Of a DNA stretch of 5,663 bases, positions 1 to 5,663 are shown piece after piece. The stretch covers positions 1 through 5,663 of the forward strand of contig DGFG01000037.1 of the NCBI GenBank assembly GCA_002391555.1. Reading direction: 5' to 3'. Under the pieces are notes generated by a model. That model did no database searches. It saw only the letters and a program-made list of their open reading frames with translations, and was not told the DNA's origin. The first letter of the stretch is position 1. Each line of letters opens with the position of its first letter. A program made the position numbers and the translations under genes. Source of the DNA: Firmicutes bacterium UBA3906. GTDB taxonomy: Bacteria > Bacillota > Clostridia > Caldicoprobacterales > DTU083.

Positions 1-492
1 AGGACCACTAGCTTTGAAAGCCTAGATAATACGGTTAGGAAATGGGCCCAGGCTGGTCTTATGACCGAGACAGATATTAGGGACAGCCTCAAACAAAGAA
101 AGGCCTATGATAATGAGATTAGGGCTGTTATGGACAGGGCTGGTGAAACAGGAAATATCAATGCGGGCGCAAGGCGCCTATATAAAAAGTGGATAGAGGA
201 GTGGAAGATGCCCTTTGACCTTATTCTATTGGCGGCAGAGAACTCTAATGTGGCCAAGAATAAGCTATCCTATATAAATTCAATACTAGACAGCTGGTAT
301 ACCAACAATATTAAAAGTGTTGTAGCTGCCAGGACTGACCTAGAGGCTCATTCAAAAAAGCGGGCTAATAGCTTTGGCCAGCCTATAGGCCCTAAGGCTA
401 ACAAGAAGGAGCTAGACTTTAACAAGTTCCCCCAGCATACCTATACTGACGAGGAGCTAGAGGACCTATTTGAAAACATAGAAGACCTATAA
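1..492 (+). CDS. DnaD-domain replication initiation/primosome protein, C-terminal part
   Basis: The frame is open from the first base of the window and ends in TAA at 490-492, so this is the last 163 residues of a protein that begins upstream; the ATG at 61 is internal. Residues 56-107 form a DnaD C-terminal-type domain: W64, an alanine-rich helix ending AAE (78-80), and the hallmark Y-x3-I-x3-W at Y91/I95/W99, followed by the NNIKSV turn. Residues 4-30, with W15 and AGLMTE, look like the end of a preceding, more diverged DnaD domain, so the full protein probably carries two in tandem, as many clostridial members do. The tail from about 137 (FNKFPQHTYTDEELEDLF) resembles the F-x-Q-x-x-Y-x-x-x-ELE ending common in this family. 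DnaD-family proteins bind DNA in the cytoplasm, remodel the origin and help recruit the helicase loader; the loader gene lies 16 bases downstream, which supports this role. The family assignment is solid; a phage-type DnaD paralogue is the main alternative, but the context argues against it. Confidence 0.88.
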   Translation, partial: RTTSFESLDNTVRKWAQAGLMTETDIRDSLKQRKAYDNEIRAVMDRAGETGNINAGARRLYKKWIEEWKMPFDLILLAAENSNVAKNKLSYINSILDSWYTNNIKSVVAARTDLEAHSKKRANSFGQPIGPKANKKELDFNKFPQHTYTDEELEDLFENIEDL

Positions 493-508
493 TAGGTTAG
501 GTGTTAAT

Positions 509-1540
509 ATGAAAAGTAACCTGCTCAAACAAATATTAATCCAGTACGATGAGGCAAGGTTAGAGGAAGAAGTAGCCCTAAGAGCAAGAGAGGCTGAGGC
601 TATGGAAAAGATTCCTGAGCTTGCCCAGCTTCGCTCTGCCTCTATATCTAGTCTAGCAAAGAGGGCAAGGGACCTTATACTAAAGTCTAATAATGGAGCT
701 GGCAAGGAATCAAGCCAGGAGCTAGACAATAAAAAAGACCAGCAGTTAAACCAGGAGGCTATTGAAAAGAACAAGGAAAAGGAGAGAAAGCTCCTAGTAG
801 CCAATGGTTTTCCAGAAGACTACCTGACTATACGATACAGGTGTCAGGCCTGCAAGGACACCGGCTTTGTAGGAGACCTAGTCAAGGAAAAATGCAATTG
901 CCTTATCCAAAGGCTTATCCAGGAAACCTGTAGGCAGTCAGACCTAAGTAGTCTAGATGAGGAAAACTTTGATACCTTTGATGAGACGGTTTTTCCCGAC
1001 CTACCCTTGGAGGACAAGGGGATCAGTCAAAGAGACTATATGGTCCAGCTTAAAAATATATTTATTAACTACACTAAGGACTTTCCCAATAATGCAAAGA
1101 AAAACATCCTCTTTACAGGAAAGACTGGCCTTGGCAAAACCTTTTTACTTAACTGCCTAGCAAAGGAGATCCTAGACAAGGGCTCTACCCTCTTAAAGAT
1201 GACCTCTTACAACCTCTTTGACCAGCTATTTAGTAGCCCTGTTAGCAGCTGGGACAAGAGTCAACATTCACTAAAGGATAGGATTTTTAGTGTAGATGTC
1301 CTTATTGTAGATGACCTGGGCACTGAGACAAAGAGGAATAATATTACCAATGAAGACCTCTTTAATATATTAAATGAGCGTTACCTACAGAAAAAACACA
1401 CCTTTTTATCAACTAACCTTAGCCTTAAAGACCTAAAGGACTGGTACTCAGATAGGGTTACCTCTAGACTATTTGATAGGGACAACACCATGATAATAGG
1501 TTTTTCCGGCCAAGACATTAGGCTCAGGCCAAAGAAATAA
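509..1540 (+). CDS. dnaC: DnaC/DnaI-like AAA+ replicative helicase loader
   Basis: This is a cytoplasmic ATPase predicted to load the hexameric DnaB helicase at the origin and at restarted forks (it corresponds to DnaI of Bacillus; dnaC names the helicase there). Residues 1-95 are a highly charged, probably helical and coiled-coil segment, with a Lys/Glu/Gln-rich stretch at 70-95. A putative zinc site follows: C112-x2-C115 and C129-x-C131, as in the helicase-binding region of DnaI-type loaders. The AAA+ core has Walker A GKTGLGKT (204-211), Walker B VLIVDD (264-269), a sensor-1-like STN (301-303) and SRLFD (319-323), whose R320 is in the usual position of the arginine finger. At 343 residues it is longer than Bacillus DnaI (about 311) or E. 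coli DnaC (245), the excess being in the N-terminus. The ATG at 509 is preceded by AGGTG with a 5-base spacer. It probably shares a transcript with the DnaD gene upstream. Family assignment is firm; the helicase-loading role is inferred from family and neighbours. Confidence 0.93.
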   Translation: MKSNLLKQILIQYDEARLEEEVALRAREAEAMEKIPELAQLRSASISSLAKRARDLILKSNNGAGKESSQELDNKKDQQLNQEAIEKNKEKERKLLVANGFPEDYLTIRYRCQACKDTGFVGDLVKEKCNCLIQRLIQETCRQSDLSSLDEENFDTFDETVFPDLPLEDKGISQRDYMVQLKNIFINYTKDFPNNAKKNILFTGKTGLGKTFLLNCLAKEILDKGSTLLKMTSYNLFDQLFSSPVSSWDKSQHSLKDRIFSVDVLIVDDLGTETKRNNITNEDLFNILNERYLQKKHTFLSTNLSLKDLKDWYSDRVTSRLFDRDNTMIIGFSGQDIRLRPKK

Positions 1541-1555
1541 CGGCAAGATAAAATC

Positions 1556-1573
1556 AAGCAATATAAGCAATAC
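1556..1573 (+). repeat. tandem 9-base direct repeat in the spacer
   Basis: Two head-to-tail copies of AAGCAATA(T/C), differing only in the last base, lie in the 68-base gap between the loader and isomerase genes. The rest of the gap is AT-rich and shows no hairpin followed by a T-run, so nothing seen here would end transcription from the loader gene, and I see no convincing -35/-10 pair. The repeat may be a binding site for a regulator of the isomerase or a chance or slippage product; two copies alone cannot decide. Confidence 0.45.
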
Positions 1574-1608
1574 TATTTCTATAAAAATATTACAAAGGAA
1601 GTGGACAA

Positions 1609-2361
1609 ATGAGTAAAATAGGACTACAGCTTTACTCGGTCAAGGAACTGACCGAAAAGGATTTTCTTGGCACATTAAAAAAGATAGGCCAGCTAGGTTT
1701 TGATGGCGTAGAGTTTGCAGGCTATTATAATACAGCTGCTAGGGAAATTAAAAAGCTAATGGATGACTACAATATCCAAGCTGCAGGTAGCCACATAAGC
1801 ATCGAAGCCCTAATAGATAACTTTAATCAGGTCGTAGATTTTGAAAAGGAGCTTGAAAACCCTTATGTAGTAGTTCCCTATCTAGCAGAGGAATACAGAA
1901 ATAGTTTAGATGCCCTTAAAAAAACTGTTGATCACTTAAATGAAATAGGGGCCAAGCTAAAGGAAAATGGTATGCAGCTATACTATCATAACCATGGCTT
2001 TGAATTTGAAAAGATAGAAGGCCAGTACATACTAGACCATATCGTATCTGCTACTGAGGCCGAAAACCTCCATGTTGAGCTAGATACCTATTGGGTAGCC
2101 TCTATGAACCTTGACCCCCTAGACTTTATTAAAAAGTATGGCAAGCGGTGCAGCCTCTTGCATATAAAGGACATGAAGGGCAAAGAGGATAGGAGCAGTA
2201 CAATCGTGGGCAAGGGTATAATGGACTTTGCCTCTATAACAAAGGCAGGCAAGGACCTAGGAACCAAGTGGTATACCATTGAGCAGGAGCACTTTGACGG
2301 CGACCAGCTCGATGAATTAGGCCAGGGCTACCTTTACCTTAAGGACCTTTTAGCTAAATAA
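1609..2361 (+). CDS. sugar phosphate isomerase/epimerase family protein (xylose-isomerase-like TIM barrel)
   Basis: This 250-residue protein matches the IolE/COG1082-type TIM-barrel family (AP endonuclease 2/xylose-isomerase-like fold), which isomerises or epimerises sugars or inositol derivatives using a divalent metal. Landmarks in order: IGLQLYSVKE at the N-terminus (4-13), GFDGVEFAGYY (30-40), SHIS (61-64), YYHNHGFEF (125-133), ELDTYW (157-162), LLHIKDM (183-189), VGKG (200-203) and YTIEQEHF (222-229). By analogy with D-tagatose 3-epimerase, D159, H185 and E225 are likely metal ligands, with H127/H129 or E132 near the fourth position; this mapping is inferred. Length is typical and no signal peptide is seen, so it should be a complete cytoplasmic enzyme. 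The ATG at 1609 has an AAGGAAGTGG ribosome binding site just upstream. It may be read through from the loader gene, as no terminator is seen between them. The neighbours are replication genes and give no hint of the substrate, so no specific reaction or gene name can be assigned. Confidence 0.88.
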   Translation: MSKIGLQLYSVKELTEKDFLGTLKKIGQLGFDGVEFAGYYNTAAREIKKLMDDYNIQAAGSHISIEALIDNFNQVVDFEKELENPYVVVPYLAEEYRNSLDALKKTVDHLNEIGAKLKENGMQLYYHNHGFEFEKIEGQYILDHIVSATEAENLHVELDTYWVASMNLDPLDFIKKYGKRCSLLHIKDMKGKEDRSSTIVGKGIMDFASITKAGKDLGTKWYTIEQEHFDGDQLDELGQGYLYLKDLLAK

Positions 2362-2417
2362 GAGCAGGCCAAGCCTTGTTAAGCTTTAGTTAAACTTATA
2401 TTGGTGTAAAATAAGAA

Positions 2418-2466
2418 AGCTGCCTCACCTAGAAATTTCCCTTTCAGGTGAGACAGCTCTTTTTTT
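2418..2466 (+). terminator. rho-independent terminator in the convergent gap
   Basis: A 13-base left arm (2418-2430, AGCTGCCTCACCT) pairs with 2446-2458 (AGGTGAGACAGCT) with one C/A mismatch. The stem can continue inward through GAAA (2432-2435) with TTTC (2442-2445), leaving a TTTCCC loop and one bulged A. A run of seven T (2460-2466) follows on the + strand, so it should end the isomerase transcript. On the - strand the same stem is followed by TTCTTATTTT, a weaker U-rich tract, so it can plausibly also end the gdpP-rplI-dnaB transcript, whose last stop codon lies about 16 bases before it. Confidence 0.88.
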
Positions 2467-2481
2467 AATAAAACTATAGTA

Positions 2482-3831
2482 TTAATATTCAGATAGGGTC
2501 CTTTCATAGTTGGCAAACTTGGTAAAGGGCCCAAGCCAGACTAGCTCTACTGTACCTGTAGGGCCATTTCTTTGCTTTGCTATAATAGCCTCGGCTATAT
2601 TCTTTTTTTCCGTCTCTGGATTATAGTACTCATCCCTATATAAAAAGATAACTATGTCTGCATCCTGCTCAATGGCTCCTGATTCTCTAAGGTCAGAGAG
2701 CATAGGCCTATGGTCCTGCCTAGCCTCAGGTGCACGGCTTAGCTGGGACAGGGCTATAACCGGTACATCTAACTCCCTGGCCAAGGCCTTTAAGGATCTT
2801 GAAATCTCAGATACCTCTTGCTGCCTAGACTCATACCTACCCCTACCAGCCATTAGCTGTAGGTAGTCTATAACTATAAGGCCAAGTCCATGCTCTAGCT
2901 TGAGCCTCCTGGCCTTGGACCTAATCTCCATAGCCGTTATAGCTGGAGTATCGTCAATAAATATAGGGGCATTTGACAGGGGCTCTGCTGCCTGGACTAA
3001 CCTTAGCCAATCACCTTCATCAAGGTCACCTGAACGAATTTTCTGTAGCTCAACATTTGCCTCTGAACTAAGCATACGTTGAACTAGCTGGTCCTTGCTC
3101 ATCTCAAGGGAGAATATTGCTACGGGGACCTGATTATGGACGGCTGCATACTGGGCTATATTTACGGCAAAGCTGGATTTACCCATAGAGGGCCTGGCTG
3201 CCACAAGTATAAAGTCCGAAGCATTAAGGCCTGATGTCCTAAGGTCAAAGTCCCTAAAGCCGGTCTCCACCCCGACGATTTTGCCCTTGTTTTTGGATAG
3301 CTCCTCTATCTTGTTGTAGGTTTCTAAGAGGATAGTCTTTACCTGTTCAAAGGACCGGGCGTTTTTCCTCTGGGATATATCAAATATCTTTTTCTCTGCT
3401 GAGTCTATTATAATATCTAGGTCCTCTGAGGCCTCATAGCTATCCCTAATAATTTCATTAGAGGCCTTTATAAGCTTGCGAAGGATTGACTTTTCCTCAA
3501 TGATCTTTATATAATAGCCAACATTTGCTGTGCTTGGGACCGATACAGATAGGTCTGACACATAAATACTACCGCCGACTGCCTCTAGGCTGCCCCTTTG
3601 CTTGAGCCCCTCGATAACGGTAACCAAATCCACCGGGTTACCCCTATCATAAATATCGAGTATGGTCTCAAAAATCTCCTTGTGGGCCTCAAGGTAAAAG
3701 TCTTGCCCCTCTAGCTCCTCTAAGGCTGCAGCTACAGCCTCATTGTCAAGCAGCATTGAGCCTAAAACCGACTGTTCTGCTTCGATACTATGCGGCTGAA
3801 TATTTTGTATTTGTCTTGCTGCTGTATCCAT
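2482..3831 (-). CDS. dnaB: replicative DNA helicase DnaB
   Basis: This is the hexameric 5'-3' helicase that unwinds DNA ahead of the replication fork and interacts with primase and the loader. The N-terminal domain begins with PHSIEAEQSVLGSML (13-27), the usual DnaB opening, and runs to about residue 155, followed by a linker. The RecA-like C-terminal domain has Walker A ARPSMGKSS (212-220), SLEM with the likely catalytic glutamate E243, Walker B LIVIDYLQL (318-326, D322), SQLSR (362-366) with Q363, the SDLRESGAIEQDAD block (379-392), and KQRNGPTG (419-426), where K419 and R421 occupy the positions that contact ATP of the neighbouring subunit. At 449 residues it is full length, and no intein interrupts the conserved motifs. 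The ATG at 3831 lies 18 bases after the rplI stop; the best ribosome binding site is a G-run, AGGGGGT, about 10 bases before the start, weaker and further away than those of neighbouring genes. In Bacillus this gene is called dnaC. Confidence 0.98.
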   Translation of the reverse strand: MDTAARQIQNIQPHSIEAEQSVLGSMLLDNEAVAAALEELEGQDFYLEAHKEIFETILDIYDRGNPVDLVTVIEGLKQRGSLEAVGGSIYVSDLSVSVPSTANVGYYIKIIEEKSILRKLIKASNEIIRDSYEASEDLDIIIDSAEKKIFDISQRKNARSFEQVKTILLETYNKIEELSKNKGKIVGVETGFRDFDLRTSGLNASDFILVAARPSMGKSSFAVNIAQYAAVHNQVPVAIFSLEMSKDQLVQRMLSSEANVELQKIRSGDLDEGDWLRLVQAAEPLSNAPIFIDDTPAITAMEIRSKARRLKLEHGLGLIVIDYLQLMAGRGRYESRQQEVSEISRSLKALARELDVPVIALSQLSRAPEARQDHRPMLSDLRESGAIEQDADIVIFLYRDEYYNPETEKKNIAEAIIAKQRNGPTGTVELVWLGPFTKFANYERTLSEY

Positions 3832-3849
3832 AGTCCAAAGACCCCCTGC

Positions 3850-4296
3850 TTATTCTTCGATTACCTTTACATTCAAGCTTGCTGAAACATCAGGATATAC
3901 CTTTACCTCCAAGCTAAAGCTACCTAAGCTCTTGATTGGCTCTGTAAGTACAATTTTCTTTCTATCAATTTTAAGCTTGTGCTGCTTAAGGGCTGCATCT
4001 GCAATATCCTTGCTGGTAATAGAACCAAAGAGCTTGCCCTGGTCTCCACTTTTTGCCCTTACAAGAACTTCTACATCGGATATTTTCTTTGCAAGCAGCT
4101 TTGCCTGCTCAAGTTCCTCTTTTTTTCGCCTTGCATCGGCTGCTTTTTTTGCCTTAACCTCGTTTAGGTTTTTATTGCTGGCCTCTATTGCTAGCTTGTT
4201 GGGAAATAGGTAATTGCGGGCGTATCCGTCGCTAACATTTACTACATCACCTTTTTTACCCTGTCCCTTTACGTCTTTTGTCAATATTACCTTCAT
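3850..4296 (-). CDS. rplI: 50S ribosomal protein L9
   Basis: Large-subunit protein L9 binds 23S rRNA near the L1 stalk and spans outward with a long connecting helix; in E. coli its loss affects frame maintenance and fidelity. Counting from the ATG at 4296 the product is 148 residues, the normal length. The N-terminal domain carries the family signature [10 protein letters not shown] with [20 protein letters not shown] (13-32); a Lys/Glu/Ala-rich helix (about 41-74) links to the C-terminal domain, recognised by [15 protein letters not shown] (87-101). A TTG one codon further upstream also gives an open frame, but the ATG is preferred: it gives the canonical MKVIL start and sits 5 bases from a strong Shine-Dalgarno. 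The ATG shares its A with the TGA stop of gdpP (TGATG), so translation of the two is probably coupled. dnaB follows after 18 bases. The lonC-like gene found between rplI and dnaB in some clostridia is absent here. Confidence 0.97.
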   Translation of the reverse strand: MKVILTKDVKGQGKKGDVVNVSDGYARNYLFPNKLAIEASNKNLNEVKAKKAADARRKKEELEQAKLLAKKISDVEVLVRAKSGDQGKLFGSITSKDIADAALKQHKLKIDRKKIVLTEPIKSLGSFSLEVKVYPDVSASLNVKVIEE

Positions 4297-5663
4297 CAAC
4301 TCTCACCTTCCTTTAGATATTCGGCCACTGCTTCGATAACCTTTAGTCTGGCCTCCTCCATGCTTATGTTGGTCAGCTGGGCTCCAGCCATAGTCAGGTG
4401 GCCACCACCACCTAGCTTTTCTAGTATAAGCTGCATATTTACTCCCCCTAGAGACCTGCCACTAATTAATATGCCCTCCCGGGTTTGACATAGGACCAAG
4501 GCGGCGTTTATATCCTTTATGGTAATAAGGCTATCTGCAGCCTGGGCTGCGATAAGCTGAGCATTGTCTATATCAGGGTCGCAAATGGACATTGCGATAC
4601 CCGGCTGTATCATTTCTGCCTTTCTTACAGTCTGGGACCTGGCTGTAAAGGTCTCCATATCATCTAAAAATAGCTGTCTAACAGATGTAGGGTCAGCACC
4701 AGACCGTCTCAGATAGGAAGCAGCCTCATAGGTCCTAACACCTGTCTTAAATATAAAGTTCTTGGTATCTACCGTTATACCTGCTAATAGTGCCTCCGCC
4801 TCTAACTGGTTTATGGAGATTTTCTCATCAAAGTACTGTACTATCTCAGTTACTAGTTCACTGGCAGAGGATGCGTATGGTTCTAGATAGGAGAGGGTTG
4901 CATTTTTGACCATCTCTGCACTTCTCCTATGGTGGTCAATGACAAATAACCTATCGACCATATCTATAAGCTTTGGCTCCTCGACAAAGCTAGGACGGTG
5001 GGTATCCACAATTATAAGGAGGGTATCCTTGTCAACAAGTTCCATGGCCTTGTTACTGCTTATAAAGAGGTCCTGGTATTCTTCCCTTTTGCCTAAGATC
5101 TGGGTCAGGCTCTCAATCGAGGGGTTGGTCTCGTTTAAGACTATATGACCCCTTACCTTGGCATGGACAACACATCGGTATAGGCCAAGGGCTGACCCGA
5201 TGGAGTCTAGGTCTGGTGAAGTATGACTCATTATCAGTACCTGACTGGATTGTTCAATTAACTCCCTTAGGGCATTGGCTATGACCCTGGATTTTACCTT
5301 GGTCCGCCTCTCAACCCCCTTGCTCTTGCCACCATAGAAATATAGCTTGGTACCCTGCTTGACAACTGCCTGGTCACCACCCCTACCAAGGGATAGCTCT
5401 ACTGCTGACTGGGCTGCTTCACTAGCTGCTGCAGGCGTCTCTGCCTGCCGGCCAATACCTATGCTCAAAGTAACAGGTATCCTGTTACCTAAGTCAATTT
5501 CCCTCATCTTATCTAAGATATCAAACTTGTTTTCCATTAGCTTGTCTAGGGCAGCCTCTTCCATGATTAGAGCAAACTTTTCCTTATCATACCTAATAAG
5601 ACTAGCATTTAGGTCACTTGCCCAACTAGCAAGACTTGACTCTATCTCAGCTAGTAGCTTTGG
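4296..5663 (-). CDS. gdpP: GdpP-type cyclic-di-AMP phosphodiesterase (DHH/DHHA1), N-terminus missing
   Basis: The frame stays open to the right edge; 455 C-terminal residues are visible and the ATG at 5564 is internal (the upstream codons continue the GdpP pattern). Full-length GdpP is about 650 residues: two membrane helices, a PAS domain, a degenerate GGDEF domain and a DHH/DHHA1 domain. It hydrolyses cyclic-di-AMP to pApA, lowering this second messenger of potassium, osmotic and cell-wall homeostasis. Numbering from the window edge, the membrane and PAS parts lie outside. The degenerate GGDEF region is visible: YDKEKF (25-30) stands about where GGDEF would be, then TLSIGIG (65-71) and [11 protein letters not shown] (92-102). 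The catalytic DHH domain shows [13 protein letters not shown] (H147, D151, D153), IVDTH (D220), IDHH (D243-H244-H245) and GITVDTKNF (D299), all expected Mn-site residues. The DHHA1 domain has [12 protein letters not shown] (418-429). Nothing catalytic appears lost. It ends in TGA overlapping the rplI start and probably leads the gdpP-rplI-dnaB transcript; any promoter lies outside the window. Confidence 0.95.
   Translation of the reverse strand, partial: PKLLAEIESSLASWASDLNASLIRYDKEKFALIMEEAALDKLMENKFDILDKMREIDLGNRIPVTLSIGIGRQAETPAAASEAAQSAVELSLGRGGDQAVVKQGTKLYFYGGKSKGVERRTKVKSRVIANALRELIEQSSQVLIMSHTSPDLDSIGSALGLYRCVVHAKVRGHIVLNETNPSIESLTQILGKREEYQDLFISSNKAMELVDKDTLLIIVDTHRPSFVEEPKLIDMVDRLFVIDHHRRSAEMVKNATLSYLEPYASSASELVTEIVQYFDEKISINQLEAEALLAGITVDTKNFIFKTGVRTYEAASYLRRSGADPTSVRQLFLDDMETFTARSQTVRKAEMIQPGIAMSICDPDIDNAQLIAAQAADSLITIKDINAALVLCQTREGILISGRSLGGVNMQLILEKLGGGGHLTMAGAQLTNISMEEARLKVIEAVAEYLKEGES
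4302..4313 (-). promoter_or_regulatory. rplI ribosome binding site inside the end of gdpP
   Basis: Read on the - strand, AAGGAAGGTGAG ends 5 bases before the ATG of rplI and holds both GGA and AGGTGA cores. It decides the rplI start in favour of the ATG at 4296 over the TTG one codon upstream. The same bases encode the last gdpP residues KEGE before S and the TGA stop. Confidence 0.85.

Noticed and set aside
61..63. ATG at 61 as the start of the DnaD-like gene.
   Set aside because: The same frame is open back to base 1, encodes DnaD-like sequence there, and no ribosome binding site precedes the ATG.
1541..1608. Possible promoter for the isomerase (TATAAA near 1580-1585).
   Set aside because: No TTGACA-like hexamer lies at a suitable distance upstream; AT-rich spacer gives TATA-like strings by chance.
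2376..2402. TTGTTA followed by TATATT, a promoter-like pair just before the terminator that could make a very short RNA.
   Set aside because: The spacing is only 15 bases, both boxes are imperfect, and the transcript would end almost at once in the hairpin; no independent support.
3178..3200. Possible intein or insertion in the DnaB Walker A region, a common intein site.
   Set aside because: The Walker A and surrounding motifs are uninterrupted and the protein has the normal length.
3932..4213. Long open frames opposite rplI, dnaB, gdpP and the loader gene.
   Set aside because: They are hydrophobic/serine-rich mirror translations of well-recognised genes, with no ribosome binding sites or recognisable families.
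4297..4299. TTG start for rplI giving 149 residues (MMKVIL...).
   Set aside because: The adjacent ATG gives the canonical L9 N-terminus, the normal length and a better placed ribosome binding site.
5562..5564. ATG on the - strand at 5564 as the start of a short DHH protein.
   Set aside because: The 33 codons upstream to the window edge are open and read as the degenerate GGDEF region of GdpP, so the ATG is internal.

Overview
The window reads as ordinary chromosomal core sequence from a Firmicute, most likely a member of the Clostridia/Tissierellia. The evidence is the linked trio gdpP-rplI-dnaB in the order typical of Firmicutes, the presence of a DnaD-domain protein (a family found essentially in low-GC Gram-positives and their phages), a zinc-motif DnaC/DnaI-type helicase loader directly behind it, and strong purine-rich Shine-Dalgarno sites. 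GC looks to be about 40-45 % by eye. Codon use leans on CTA (Leu), ATA (Ile) and AGG/AGA (Arg). I cannot name the genus. Almost the whole window is protein-coding, the longest non-coding stretch is about 120 bases, and I see no tRNA, rRNA, CRISPR array, insertion sequence or prophage signature.

Layout. Bases 1-2361 are read on the + strand: the C-terminal part of a DnaD-domain protein (cut by the left edge), a 16-base gap, a DnaC/DnaI-like AAA+ helicase loader, a 68-base spacer with a small 9-base tandem repeat, and a TIM-barrel sugar phosphate isomerase/epimerase-like protein. A clear rho-independent terminator (2418-2466) sits in the convergent gap. Bases 2482-5663 are read on the - strand, so in transcription order from the right edge: gdpP (cut by the right edge), rplI, dnaB. 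gdpP and rplI overlap in a TGATG, and rplI and dnaB are 18 bases apart, so the three look like one transcript.

How the genes fit together. Three of the six genes act at one step of chromosome replication: DnaD-family proteins remodel the origin and recruit the loader, the DnaC/DnaI-type ATPase loads the hexameric helicase, and DnaB is that helicase. They lie in two facing operons that share a terminator region, with a metabolic gene between them. gdpP (cyclic-di-AMP hydrolysis) and rplI (ribosomal protein L9) ride with dnaB, a common Firmicute linkage whose functional meaning is unclear.

I found no convincing undescribed system. The observations worth a second look are modest: the compact helicase/loader neighbourhood, the gdpP tail whose codons double as the rplI ribosome binding site, the unusually high count of the tetranucleotide CTAG, the orphan isomerase, and the long charged N-terminus of the loader.
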